DNA of 64,000 nucleotides from Haloplanus sp. GDY1 (GCF_023703775.1 NZ_CP098514.1:1736001-1800000); one strand, 5' to 3'. Shown: positions 15,996 to 24,268, numbered from the stretch's first letter. Translations and numbers: made by a program. Notes: generated by a model not told the origin, from the sequence alone.

Positions 15996-17192
15996 TCACG
16001 CCTCGGCGTCGGCCGCCGCGTCCGCCTCCTCGGCCAGTCGCTCGAACGCCGCGAGGATCACCTGCCGGGCCGCGTAGCCCTCCGTCGTCCAGTGGTGGGC
16101 GTAATCCAGCATGTCGTCGTAGACGTCGGGCTTGCAGCCCGCGGCCCGGGGATGGCCGCCGCCGTTCACCTGTCCGGCCACCTCGTGACACCGCTCGAAC
16201 CCCTCGCTGCCGCGGATGCTGGCGCTGCCCGCGGGCTTGACGATCACGGCGGCGTCCGCGCCCCGTTCGCGCAGCCGTTCGGCCACCTCGTTCTGCGAAC
16301 ACCGGCCGTAGGTGACGCCGACGGTCCACGGTCCCACCGAGCGCAGTTCGGCCCGGTCGACTGCCGCCTCGATCAACTGCTCTTTCTCGACGCGCCGGTG
16401 CTCCAGGTAGTCGACGACCGGCTCCGGCAGGGCGGGTCCGTACCGACCCACGACGGTCACGTACTCCTCGGGACTCGCCCAGTGGGCGTAGTCCGCCAGG
16501 TCGTCGCTCCGGGGGTCCTCCTTGATCCAGAGGTCGTGATCCCGGGTGACCGCCGCGAGGTCGACGAGGTGGTCGGGGAAGTCGTACGCGAGGGAGCGAC
16601 GCGTCACGTCCGCCGTACACTCCTCGTCGCTCTCGCCGACGACCAGGTCGACCCCCGCCTCGCGGACGGCCGCGGCCACCGCGTCGTCCCACTGGTGGTG
16701 GTCGAACCAGCGGACCAGTTCGGCGCGGTCGACGACCGACTCGACCGTCTCGACGATCGATTCGTCGTCCGGGCAGAGGTCACAGACGTAGACGTCGACG
16801 CCGGGGTCGGCGTACTCCGCGACGCGTTCGAGGGCCTCGGGCAGGGAGTGAGGGCTCGCGGTGACGAGGCCGACGGGGGAGTCCTCGGGCTCCCCGTCCG
16901 CGTCCTCGTCCGCGTCGTCCGCCAGGTTCGGATCGGTTCGCGCCGCGAGCGACTCCTCGAACGGCGCCACGTCGAGGGCGGCGTCGTACAGTTCCCGGAG
17001 GAGGGCGACGCAGGCGAGGCCGTCGGCGTCGCCGTCGGCGACCACGACCGCCTCGGCGCCCTCGATGGCCTCCCGGGCGCGCCGGTCGGCGTACTCCTCG
17101 TCGAGCGAGTCCGGGTAGAAAAAGCCCGCACCGGGCAGCCGCGACTTCCGCGAGAGGGAGCGTCCGTCGTCGTCGATCAGGGCGTCGTCCAT
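15996..17192 (-). CDS. DHH-family phosphoesterase (RecJ-like)
   Basis: A protein of 398 residues. The DHH domain has ADGDADGLA (near 51-59) and the signature WFDHHQ (near 165-170). The C-terminal DHHA1 domain has GGGHPRAAGC (near 345-354), which binds the nucleic acid or nucleotide substrate. Such proteins are Mn-dependent exonucleases or nanoRNA/cyclic dinucleotide phosphodiesterases, and the sequence does not settle which. A short acidic insert (near 95-107, DDADEDADGEPEDS) is typical of halophilic adaptation. It is cytoplasmic. Confidence 0.85.
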   Translation of the reverse strand: MDDALIDDDGRSLSRKSRLPGAGFFYPDSLDEEYADRRAREAIEGAEAVVVADGDADGLACVALLRELYDAALDVAPFEESLAARTDPNLADDADEDADGEPEDSPVGLVTASPHSLPEALERVAEYADPGVDVYVCDLCPDDESIVETVESVVDRAELVRWFDHHQWDDAVAAAVREAGVDLVVGESDEECTADVTRRSLAYDFPDHLVDLAAVTRDHDLWIKEDPRSDDLADYAHWASPEEYVTVVGRYGPALPEPVVDYLEHRRVEKEQLIEAAVDRAELRSVGPWTVGVTYGRCSQNEVAERLRERGADAAVIVKPAGSASIRGSEGFERCHEVAGQVNGGGHPRAAGCKPDVYDDMLDYAHHWTTEGYAARQVILAAFERLAEEADAAADAEA

Positions 17193-17306
17193 ACCGGCCG
17201 GATGGGGGCCGGCCCGAAGTATCCCGCGGTTCCGCCGGTCGCGTCGCTCTCGTACGGTGTCTCGTACGTCAGTACCGAGACGGGCCGGTGACCAGTTACA
17301 GTAGTT

Positions 17307-17780
17307 TCAGGCGCTCGCGGCCGCGTCGCCGACGCCGTCGGCGTCGTCGCGCTCCCGGTCGTCCAGCTGTCGCACCGTCAACACGGGCACCGGGCAGGTC
17401 CGCACCACCCGCTCGGCGACGCTGCCGATGAGGAATCGGTTCTCGCCGTGGCGGCCGCGGGTCCCCATCGCCACCACGTCGGCGCCGCGGTCGGTCGCGT
17501 ACTCCCGAATCTCGGTCGCCGGCCGCCCCTCGCGGACGGCGGTCGTCACCGGCCGGTCCGCGGCTTCCGCCACCGCCGAGAGGGCCTCCTCGCCGGAGTC
17601 GTCGAGGGCGGCGCGCATCTCCTCGCGCACCCGTTCGGGGGAGCTCTCGACTTCCCCCTCGTCGACGACGTACAGCGCGTGGACCGTCGCGTCGAACCGC
17701 TCGGCCAGGTCGAGGGCGACGCTGACGGCCCGGCGGACGCTCTCCGACCCGTCCGTCGCGATGACGATGGTGTCGAACAT
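17307..17780 (-). CDS. Universal stress protein (UspA family)
   Basis: A protein of 157 residues starting MFDTIVIATDGSESVRRAV. It carries the nucleotide-binding signature of ATP-binding USPs, MGTRGRHGENRFLIGSVAERVV (G-x2-G-x9-G-S/T). The long upstream extension of the frame is arginine-rich and unlikely to be translated. It is divergent from another USP gene at 17870, and the two share an 89-bp intergenic region. It probably acts in stress signalling, but the partner is unknown. Confidence 0.88.
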   Translation of the reverse strand: MFDTIVIATDGSESVRRAVSVALDLAERFDATVHALYVVDEGEVESSPERVREEMRAALDDSGEEALSAVAEAADRPVTTAVREGRPATEIREYATDRGADVVAMGTRGRHGENRFLIGSVAERVVRTCPVPVLTVRQLDDRERDDADGVGDAAASA

Positions 17781-17869
17781 GGCGACGGCTTCGGTCGGTC
17801 GGGACATAAACCCGGTGTCCCGTCGGACAGGGGGGAGCGTTTTTGCCCGTGGCCCGCGCACGCCCGTCC

Positions 17870-18322
17870 ATGACCGATCCGCTCTCGCCGTCGCTCGTCC
17901 TCGTGCCCGTGGACGGGAGCGAGGAGTCGCTCGTGGCCGTCGAGTACGCCGCGGCCATCGCCGAGGAGTACGACGCGACGGTCCACGCGCTGTACGTCGT
18001 CGACGACGAAGTGTCGCGCGCGTTCGACGCGGGCACCGTCGACGACGCGGCACTGGCGGCCGACAGCCAGGCGTTCCTGGAGGCGGTGATCGACGTCGTC
18101 GACGACGCGGGCGTCCCGCTGTCTACCTCGATGGCCGCCGGCTTCTCGACGGCCCGCCTCACCCAGCATCCCGGGAGCGTCGTCCTCGACACCGCGGAGG
18201 AACTGGGCGCCGACTTCGTGGTCGTCCCCCGTCACCCCGTCTCGGGCGACAGCGACGAGGTGCTGGCGAAGGCCGCCGAGTACGTCCTGCTCTACGCCAG
18301 CCAGCCGGTCCTCTCCGTCTAG
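17870..18322 (+). CDS. Universal stress protein without the ATP-binding glycine motif
   Basis: A protein of 150 residues with the USP fold: N-terminal SPSLVLVPVDGSEESLVAVEYA, the strand HALYVVDDEV, and a C-terminal AEYVLLYASQPVLSV. The G-x2-G-x9-G-S loop is replaced by VPRHPVSGDSDEVLAKAA, so ATP binding is doubtful. It is divergent from the ATP-type USP at 17307-17780 and overlaps the GNAT gene end by 4 bp. The two USPs might form heterodimers, but this is inference only. Confidence 0.8.
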   Translation: MTDPLSPSLVLVPVDGSEESLVAVEYAAAIAEEYDATVHALYVVDDEVSRAFDAGTVDDAALAADSQAFLEAVIDVVDDAGVPLSTSMAAGFSTARLTQHPGSVVLDTAEELGADFVVVPRHPVSGDSDEVLAKAAEYVLLYASQPVLSV

Positions 18323-18840
18323 GCCAGGCGCAGCGTCATCTCGTGTTCGAAGCTCTCGGTGTCGCTGGCGCGGAAGCCCACCTTCTCGTAGAGGCTGATG
18401 GCGGGGTCGTTCCAGCGCTCGACGGAGAGCCACACGCGGTCGAAGCCGGCCGCCGCGCCGGCGCCGAGGAGCGTCTCCAGGAGCCGGGTGCCGATGCCCG
18501 CGTGCTGGTAGGCCTGCAGGACGAAGATGGCGAGTTCGGCGGTCCCCTCGGGGTCGTCGGGGACGAGCGTCGCGTGGCCGACGACGTCGTCGCCGTGGGC
18601 CGCGACGACGTTCACCGTCCCGTCGCCAGTGATGGTGTCCAGCCAGTTCGCGATGCGCTCCTCGCTCGTCGGCGGGATGCCCTGTGCGCGGTCCGCGGGG
18701 TCGAACGCCTCGTACATCGCCGTCAGCGCCGGCCGGTCGTCGGGGTCGTAGTCCCGGACGGTGATCGATCGCCCCTCGCGGTCCTCGAACGTCCGCGGCG
18801 GTTCGGGGAACGGACCCGCCACCTCGTTGTCGTCGGTCAT
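18319..18840 (-). CDS. GNAT-family N-acetyltransferase
   Basis: A protein of 173 residues. It has the GNAT core, with beta4 ELAIFVLQAYQHAGIG followed by the acetyl-CoA pyrophosphate loop Q-x2-G-I-G (near 123-129) and the C-terminal WNDPAISLYEKVGF motif. It probably acetylates a small molecule or a protein N-terminus. It lies 4 bp overlapping downstream of a small USP gene on the same strand, so the two are co-transcribed. A regulatory link between acetylation and the USP is speculative. Confidence 0.8.
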   Translation of the reverse strand: MTDDNEVAGPFPEPPRTFEDREGRSITVRDYDPDDRPALTAMYEAFDPADRAQGIPPTSEERIANWLDTITGDGTVNVVAAHGDDVVGHATLVPDDPEGTAELAIFVLQAYQHAGIGTRLLETLLGAGAAAGFDRVWLSVERWNDPAISLYEKVGFRASDTESFEHEMTLRLA

Positions 18841-19205
18841 CGGACCAGCGTCACCGAGACGTGGGAGTTCAGCAGGACGAACTCCGCGATGCTGCCCAGT
18901 TTGATCTTCCCCATCGGACTGGTCTCGCCGCCGCCGAGGACGATCCGATCGAACCCCTCCCCCTCCGCCAGTTCGACCAGCCGGCTCCCCGGATCCCCGT
19001 CGAGATGGCGGATCGACGCCGCCACGCCCGCGTCGTCGAGGACGTCCCGCGCGCGGCGTTCGATCCCCTCCGGATCCGCCTCAGTCGCCGGGTTTCGGAG
19101 GATGGCGACCGTCAGGTCGTCGCCCGTCTCGGCGACGCGGGCGACGGTGCGCTCCAGCGCACGCAGCGAGTCGTCGCTCCCGCCGATGCCCAGCAGTAGC
19201 TTCAT
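18837..19205 (-). CDS. Short universal stress protein
   Basis: A protein of 122 residues starting MKLLLGIGGSDDSLRALE. It retains the C-terminal G-x2-G-like loop GGGETSPMGKIKLGSIAEFV, so it may bind a nucleotide. It is shorter than standard USPs (about 140-150 residues) because the central loop is reduced. It is the first gene of a two-gene unit with the GNAT acetyltransferase (4-bp overlap), the third USP within 2 kb. Confidence 0.8.
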   Translation of the reverse strand: MKLLLGIGGSDDSLRALERTVARVAETGDDLTVAILRNPATEADPEGIERRARDVLDDAGVAASIRHLDGDPGSRLVELAEGEGFDRIVLGGGETSPMGKIKLGSIAEFVLLNSHVSVTLVR

Positions 19206-19310
19206 GTGCGCTCCCTCGGCACGGCGAGTGAAAAAGGTACGCGCCCCGCCGTCAGACGGCCGGCAGACGGCGACGGAACCCTTTTGCGTCGGCGCGCGGA
19301 ACCCCGGCGC

Positions 19311-19913
19311 ATGAGCGACGACGCGCCGACGGCCGGCGAGGGCGTGGAGCGCGACCCCGCGAACGACCGGGGGGCGTCCGGCGACGCGGACGGCGCCGCC
19401 GGGTCGTCGTCGGCCGACGACTCGGTCCCCGACGACGTGCGCAAGTACGAGCGCTTCAAGAAGATGGACGGCGCCCAGTACGACCGCGTCAACTCCTTCC
19501 TCCGCGACCGGACGTACATCACGGCCCGCGAGTGGGCCATCGCCCGCCTCTGTGTCGACTTCCGCACCGAGACCGGGGTCGAGATGACGAAGATCGGCGA
19601 GAACCTGCCCGACCTCGTCCCCTTCATGACCGACACCTACACGCCACAGGCGGTCAACCAGGCCCGATCGTCGTTCGAGGACAAGGTCCAGAAGGCCGGC
19701 GCGACCTTCCTCTACGGCGCCATGTCCGGCTTCTTCACCGCCGAAGAACTCGACGAGATGATGTACGAGGTGACCGAGATCGCGAAGTTCCTGCTGGAGG
19801 TGGAGGGCGTCGACCTCTCGGTCGCCGAGGAACTCGACGCCGAGGATCGCATCTCCGAGGTGATGCGCGAGGTCCGGGAGTCCAGCGAGGAGCTGCGGGA
19901 CGACCTGGATTAG
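19311..19913 (+). CDS. Haloarchaeal conserved protein (DUF5806-type)
   Basis: A protein of 200 residues. The first 45 residues are low-complexity Asp/Gly/Ala/Ser. The conserved domain (about 45-200) is helical and begins DDVRKYERFKKMDGAQYDRV. There is no membrane segment. I recall it as DUF5806, and its function is unknown. ATG 19311 is chosen since the upstream in-frame sequence is arginine-rich and AT-poor leader DNA. It overlaps the convergent pyrC gene by 4 bp. Confidence 0.75.
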   Translation: MSDDAPTAGEGVERDPANDRGASGDADGAAGSSSADDSVPDDVRKYERFKKMDGAQYDRVNSFLRDRTYITAREWAIARLCVDFRTETGVEMTKIGENLPDLVPFMTDTYTPQAVNQARSSFEDKVQKAGATFLYGAMSGFFTAEELDEMMYEVTEIAKFLLEVEGVDLSVAEELDAEDRISEVMREVRESSEELRDDLD

Positions 19914-21211
19914 CGAACGTTCCCGCCCGCCGCCGTCCCGGCGGTGCCCGTCGCGGCGTCGTAGACGCGGCGGCCGCACACCAGCGTCCACTCGGGGAAG
20001 ACGCCCGGCTCCCCCTCGAACGGCGTCCACCCGCACTTCGAGTGGAGTCGCTCGCCCGCGATCGGTCGCGTCCCGCCGAGGTCGTACAGCGCCAGATCGG
20101 CGTCCATCCCCGGCTCGATCCGCCCCTTCCGCGCCAGTCCGAACGTCGACGCCGGCGCCGCCGCCGTCAGGTCGCGGACCCGCTCGACGGAGAGCGGGCC
20201 GTCCAGCGTCTCGGCCAGCAGGAGCGGCACCATCGTCTCGACGCCGGGGACGCCGCTCGGCGCGTCCAGCAGCGGCGCCTCCTTCTCCGCGCGGGTGTGG
20301 GGCGCGTGGTCCGTGGCCAGCAGGTCGACCCGGCCGTCGACCACCCGGTCGTAGAGGGCGGCCCGCCGCTTCTCGCTCCGGAGCGGGGGGTTCATCCGCC
20401 CGTAGGTGCCGAGGTCGTCCAGATCCGCCCGCGAGAGCAGGCAGTGGTGCGGGGTCACCTCGCAGGTCACCCGCTCCGGCGCGTCGGCGACGAGGTCGAC
20501 CGCCTCCGGCGTGCTGGTGTGGGCGACGTGGAGGCGCGCGCCGGCGTCGGCGCCGATCTCGACGGCGCGCTCGACGGCCGCGATTTCGGCCTCGGCGGTC
20601 CGGTAAGCGCTCCACGCGTCGGCGTCGGCGTCGACCCCAACCCCGTCGCCGGCGGCGTCACGGGCCGCCTCGTCGAACAGCGTCGCGTCCTCCGCGTGGA
20701 CGGTCACGGGGACGCCGGCCTCGGTGGCGCGGTGGACCGCGTCCTCGAACAGGTCGCCGTTGATGCCCATGTCGCCGGTGGAGTCGGCGAGGAAGACCTC
20801 GCCGAGGGCGAACAGGGGGCGGTCGAACAGCGTCTCGGGGTCCCAGTCAGCCGTGACGCCGCCGTTGATGCCGTAGTCGACGAGCGAGTCGCCGGCACAC
20901 AGCTCCTTCCGATCGTACGCGGCGCCGGTGGTCGTCGGCGGGTCGGTGTTCGGCTGGTCGACGACGGTCGTGACGCCGCCCGCGGCGGCGCTTCGGGACC
21001 CGGTGCGCCACGTCTCCTTGTGTGGTGCGCCGGGCTCCCGGAAGTGGACGTGGGCGTCGACGGCGCCGGGGAGGAGGAGTCGCTCCCGGGCGTCGACGAC
21101 CTCCCCCTCGGACTCGGCGTCGAGACCGGCCCCGACGGCGGCGATCCGCTCCCCCTCGATCCGAACGTCGCGGACGCGGCCGTCGGCCAGCCGTGCGTTC
21201 CTGACGAGCAT
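19910..21211 (-). CDS. pyrC: Dihydroorotase
   Basis: Third step of pyrimidine synthesis: reversible cyclisation of carbamoyl-aspartate to dihydroorotate. The protein has 433 residues. Metal ligands DAHVHFREPG occur near 49-58, with further His in VTVHAEDA, LHVAHTST and ATDHAPHT, the class I amidohydrolase pattern. The carboxylated Lys typical of other amidohydrolases is not obvious at its usual place. ATG 21211 gives the common start MLVRNARLADG, and GTG 21220, three codons upstream, is an alternative. It appears to stand alone, apart from other pyr genes. Confidence 0.9.
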   Translation of the reverse strand: MLVRNARLADGRVRDVRIEGERIAAVGAGLDAESEGEVVDARERLLLPGAVDAHVHFREPGAPHKETWRTGSRSAAAGGVTTVVDQPNTDPPTTTGAAYDRKELCAGDSLVDYGINGGVTADWDPETLFDRPLFALGEVFLADSTGDMGINGDLFEDAVHRATEAGVPVTVHAEDATLFDEAARDAAGDGVGVDADADAWSAYRTAEAEIAAVERAVEIGADAGARLHVAHTSTPEAVDLVADAPERVTCEVTPHHCLLSRADLDDLGTYGRMNPPLRSEKRRAALYDRVVDGRVDLLATDHAPHTRAEKEAPLLDAPSGVPGVETMVPLLLAETLDGPLSVERVRDLTAAAPASTFGLARKGRIEPGMDADLALYDLGGTRPIAGERLHSKCGWTPFEGEPGVFPEWTLVCGRRVYDAATGTAGTAAGGNVR

Positions 21212-21249
21212 ACCCCCCACCTGTCACCCGGCCGCCGTAAGTGTCCCGC

Positions 21250-21933
21250 TCACGCCGCCCCGACGCGCTCGACGGTCGTCGGGTCGTCGCCGACGAGTGC
21301 CCGTTCGACCGCGTCCCGGACCTGTCCGGCGTCGGCCGGCCCGCCCGCGGCCGCGACGCTCCCGACGCTCCCCGGATCGAACGGCTGGTCGAGGGCGTCG
21401 TACACCGCCGCGAGGACCGACGCCAGTTCGTCGCGGTCGGCGACGACGACGCAGCCGGCGACGAGCGCCGCGTCCGCCCGCACCCGCTGGGCGATGCCCG
21501 CCACCTTGCCGGCCGCCTGCAGCGAGTGGGTGCCGGGACAGAACGACGCCGCCGGTTCGCCGGGCGTCGCGTCGATGCCGAAGTCGGCAAGCGCCCGCCG
21601 GACCCGCTCGGTCGCCGCCTCGTAGCGGTCGTGCAGGCCGGTGCGGGCGTCGTCGACGGGAACCGCGTGGGCGAAGGCGAGGGTCGACCCGGTGTAGGCG
21701 GCGGCGCGGCCGCCGACGCGGCGCTCGACCGGCTCGAATCCCCGCTCTCGGGCGGCGGCGCGGGCGCGGTCGTACCCCGGCTCGACGGCGTCGCGGCGGC
21801 CGAAGGCGACCTGCCTGTGGGGCGTCCACACCCGCACCGCGGGCTCGCCCGTCTCCCCCGTCCGGGTCAGCATCGCGCCGGTTCGCTCGCGGTCGGCGTC
21901 GACCGTCGCCGCCCGACCCCTGAGGACGCGCAT
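21250..21933 (-). CDS. lplA: Lipoate-protein ligase A family protein
   Basis: A protein of 227 residues of the BPL/LPL fold. The motif RRVGGRAAAYTGSTLAFAHA (near 71-90) matches the R-R-x-G-G-[GR]-x-V-x-H-x2-G lipoyl-binding loop with A/Y instead of V/H. A conserved Lys occurs in AAGKVAGIAQRV (Lys near 142). It may attach lipoate or octanoate to 2-oxoacid dehydrogenase or glycine cleavage H proteins. It lies 38 bp upstream of pyrC on the same strand, though joint function is unlikely. Start ATG 21933. Confidence 0.75.
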   Translation of the reverse strand: MRVLRGRAATVDADRERTGAMLTRTGETGEPAVRVWTPHRQVAFGRRDAVEPGYDRARAAARERGFEPVERRVGGRAAAYTGSTLAFAHAVPVDDARTGLHDRYEAATERVRRALADFGIDATPGEPAASFCPGTHSLQAAGKVAGIAQRVRADAALVAGCVVVADRDELASVLAAVYDALDQPFDPGSVGSVAAAGGPADAGQVRDAVERALVGDDPTTVERVGAA

Positions 21934-22026
21934 GCGGAATCCTGGAAGTGCAGGTACATAATCCCGCCGCGTGACCGATCGCTCACTTAGCTTTCGGGGG
22001 CTTCTCCCGCCGTCCAGTAATGTAAA

Positions 22027-22055
22027 TTATATATCCGTTGCCGAACGCCGTTCGG
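22027..22055 (+). promoter_or_regulatory. TATA box and dyad before the PPOX-fold gene
   Basis: TATA element TTATATAT (22027-22034) is followed by the perfect inverted repeat CCGAAC-GCC-GTTCGG (22041-22055). The repeat ends 4 bp before ATG 22059, over the expected transcription start. The mRNA is probably leaderless and the dyad is a plausible operator. Confidence 0.45.
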
Positions 22056-22058
22056 GAC

Positions 22059-22499
22059 ATGACCGCCGACGCGATGAGTCGAGCCGAAGTCGACGACGCG
22101 CTCCGGGCGGCCGGAGCGGGCGTGCTGTCGCTGACGGACGGGGCGGAGACGTACGCCGTCCCCGAAGCCTTCGGCTACGACGGGGAACACGTCTACTTCC
22201 AGTTCGTGTACGGCGCGGACAGCGACAAGATGGCGTTCGTCGAGACGACCGATATCGCGACGCTCACCGTCTTCACCGAACGGCCGGCGCGGAGCGTGAT
22301 CGTCCGCGGCCGACTCCAGCCGGTTGGGGACGAGGACGCGGACGTCGCGATGCGGGCCATCGCGGCCAACGCCGACATCCCGACGGTCGACGTGAGCCTG
22401 GACGCCGACCCCGACGCGCTCGAGTTCGACCTCTATCGGCTGGTTCCCGAGGAGCGCTCGGGGCGCACGTTCGGCGTCGCCCCGGCCGTCGACATCTGA
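22059..22499 (+). CDS. PPOX-fold flavin-binding protein (pyridoxamine phosphate oxidase family)
   Basis: A protein of 146 residues with a split-barrel flavin-binding fold. It has the strand GVLSLTDGAETYAVPEAFGY, the segment VYFQFVYGADSDKMAFV and the tail LYRLVPEERSGRTFG, a pattern common in haloarchaeal PPOX proteins that bind FMN or F420. It probably handles a small-molecule redox reaction or deazaflavin. The substrate is unknown. The start is set by a leaderless promoter. The next gene follows after 46 bp on the same strand. Confidence 0.8.
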   Translation: MTADAMSRAEVDDALRAAGAGVLSLTDGAETYAVPEAFGYDGEHVYFQFVYGADSDKMAFVETTDIATLTVFTERPARSVIVRGRLQPVGDEDADVAMRAIAANADIPTVDVSLDADPDALEFDLYRLVPEERSGRTFGVAPAVDI

Positions 22500-22545
22500 C
22501 GCCCGACGCCGGGGTCTATAAGCCGACCCGCACGAACCCCCCGGT

Positions 22546-23364
22546 ATGGTCACGGTCCCGGCCGCGACGCTGTCGCACTTCCGGCGGTTCTCCCTGTTCA
22601 ACTCCCCGTACGCCGCCCACGACCGCGGATGTGCGATCGACTGCTACCCCGAGTCGAACCGCGGGCTCTCGCCCGTCGCGGGGACCGTCGTCGACACCCG
22701 AACCGTGCGCGCCCCCGAGCGCCCCTACGCCGTCGCCGAGGACCACCTGATCCTGATCGACACCGGGGATCACGTCGCCCGGATCCTGCACGTCGACCCG
22801 GACGTCGCGGCCGGCGACCGGATCGCCGTCGGCGACGACCTGGGTGGGATGGTTCGCTCCGGCTTCTTCGGCCCGTGGGTCGACAACCACGTCCATCTCG
22901 GCTTTCGCGACCCGGACGCGAACCCCTACCGCGCCGCCGGCTCGCTGCCAGTCGAGGTGGACGTGTCGGTCCGGGCGCTCGACTGGGACGGCGGCGGCGT
23001 CGTCCGCGAGGCGGCCGAGACGTACGTCGTCCTCGACCGGCCGAGGCATCCCGACCCGGGGTCGTGGGCGGGGCTCGCCGTCGCCCCGGGGGTCGTCCTC
23101 GACGGCGGCTGTCCCCACTACGAGGGGGGCGGGGTCCTGCCCGCGCTCGGCGATGCCGTGCCCGTCGAGGTGGCGGGAACCCGCGTCGGCGTCGCCGACG
23201 GCCGCGCGGTGACGTGGGACGACGTGACCCTCCGGGCGAACGGCCGGCCGATCACCGGGCTCTCGCTGTTCGTCGCGCGGGACGCCGACGTCGGCGCGAA
23301 GCTCGTCTGTCCGGGCCACGACTTCGCCCCCGGCGACCGGATCCGCGTGTCGGCGACGCGGTAG
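22546..23364 (+). CDS. Protein with an M23-metallopeptidase-like domain
   Basis: A protein of 272 residues without signal peptide or membrane helix. Residues 20-125 show the order of conserved elements of lysostaphin-type M23 domains. These are an H-x6-D motif (His25, Asp32) followed by SPVAGTVV, a strand with a lone His in ILHVDP (His82), a GD-x4-GD-x-G turn, and HVH (His115, His117) where M23 enzymes have HxH. The remaining 140 residues are a beta-rich domain I do not recognise. M23 enzymes cut peptidoglycan, which haloarchaea lack, so the activity must differ or be lost. I read this from motif order alone, so the assignment is tentative. Confidence 0.6.
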   Translation: MVTVPAATLSHFRRFSLFNSPYAAHDRGCAIDCYPESNRGLSPVAGTVVDTRTVRAPERPYAVAEDHLILIDTGDHVARILHVDPDVAAGDRIAVGDDLGGMVRSGFFGPWVDNHVHLGFRDPDANPYRAAGSLPVEVDVSVRALDWDGGGVVREAAETYVVLDRPRHPDPGSWAGLAVAPGVVLDGGCPHYEGGGVLPALGDAVPVEVAGTRVGVADGRAVTWDDVTLRANGRPITGLSLFVARDADVGAKLVCPGHDFAPGDRIRVSATR

Positions 23365-23419
23365 CCCCGGCGCACGGGCACGGGAGACTTTTCAGCCTCC
23401 TCGCCGAACGGGCCGTACG

Positions 23420-24109
23420 ATGAGCGACGACCCCGATGCGCCCGACCGGCCGGCCGACCGGGAGTCACCGGTGGGCGAACCGGTCGTCCGAGCCGATCCG
23501 TCGGTGACGGGGGAGCGGGCCGAGGAGGCCGTCGGCTTCGACCCGGACGACCCCGAGAGCGTGCGACTCGCCGCGGACGTGGTGCGCTCCTTCTCGGAGA
23601 ACACGGTCGGCTCCGAGGATCACGTCTACATGCTCCGCGGGGCGGCGGCGTGTGCCGCGCTGGTTCGCGGCGTCGGGTCGTACAAGACCGCCGCGGAGCG
23701 CGCCGGCGGCGACGTGTCCGTCGCCTTCATCCGGAAGTGGGCGCGGGTCCACGACCTGCCACAGGCGATCCGTCGGCACGTCGCCCGCGGCACCATCGCA
23801 CCGACGGCGGCGAAACACATCGCCCGCGTCTCGGGCGACGACCGCTACGCGCTGGCGTGGGCGACGCTCGAACACGACCTCACCGTCCGGGAGATCCGTC
23901 GCCTCGCGAGCGAGGTGAGCGACGGGCGGACCGTCGAGGCGGCCCTCGACGACCGCGGCCTCACCTTCGGCCGGATCGACCTGACCCTGCCGCCGGATCA
24001 GTACATCGAACTCCGGCGGCGGGCGTCGGTCGAGAACCGCGACCCCGACGACCTGGTGGCCGAAGCCCTGTCGGCGTATCTGGACGTGTCGGATTCCTCC
24101 CACGGCTAA
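23420..24109 (+). CDS. ParB-like helix-turn-helix protein (DUF7119-type) ending in a transposon-type hairpin
   Basis: A protein of 229 residues. A disordered acidic N-terminus (1-45) precedes a helical core with YKTAAERAGGDVSVAFIRKW and RGTIAPTAAKHIARVSGDD, resembling the KorB/ParB helix-turn-helix. A short C-terminal domain includes LTLPPDQYIELRRRA. It probably binds DNA. I recall the family as DUF7119. The last codons (DSSHG) and the TAA stop lie inside a palindrome typical of IS200/IS605-type ends (24095-24127), so the natural C-terminus has probably been replaced by an insertion. Confidence 0.75.
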   Translation: MSDDPDAPDRPADRESPVGEPVVRADPSVTGERAEEAVGFDPDDPESVRLAADVVRSFSENTVGSEDHVYMLRGAAACAALVRGVGSYKTAAERAGGDVSVAFIRKWARVHDLPQAIRRHVARGTIAPTAAKHIARVSGDDRYALAWATLEHDLTVREIRRLASEVSDGRTVEAALDDRGLTFGRIDLTLPPDQYIELRRRASVENRDPDDLVAEALSAYLDVSDSSHG

Positions 24110-24127
24110 AGCCGTGGGCTTCCTCCT
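24095..24127. mobile_element. IS200/IS605-type terminal hairpin remnant
   Basis: A hairpin of 8-bp arms, CCCACGGC-TAAA-GCCGTGGG (24099-24118), is flanked by TTCCTCC and CTTCCTCC. From memory this sequence recurs at the ends of haloarchaeal IS200/IS605-type elements carrying tnpB. No tnpA, tnpB or opposite end is present here, so this is a solitary end or a palindrome-based miniature element. It forms the 3' end of the DUF7119-type gene. Confidence 0.6.
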
Positions 24128-24155
24128 TGCCACCTGTGATCGGCCGCCGGTGGCT

Positions 24156-24170
24156 GAAAACGCTTATACC
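24156..24170 (+). promoter_or_regulatory. Promoter of tRNA-Lys
   Basis: A purine-rich BRE (GAAAA) is followed by CGCTTATACC, 25 bp before the mature 5' end of the tRNA. This is the standard archaeal spacing. Confidence 0.55.
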
Positions 24171-24194
24171 GTAGCGTCGGATACGGTCCCACGA

Positions 24195-24246
<52 letters not shown>

Positions 24247-24268
<22 letters not shown>

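Noticed and set aside
18837-20615. A 592-codon minus-strand frame ending in the short USP
   Set aside because: Only the last 122 codons (from ATG 19205) make a protein. The rest is antisense to the DUF5806-type gene.
24095-24127. Intrinsic terminator instead of transposon end
   Set aside because: The hairpin lacks a following T tract, and its flanks match the IS200/IS605-type end pattern. Termination may be a secondary effect.
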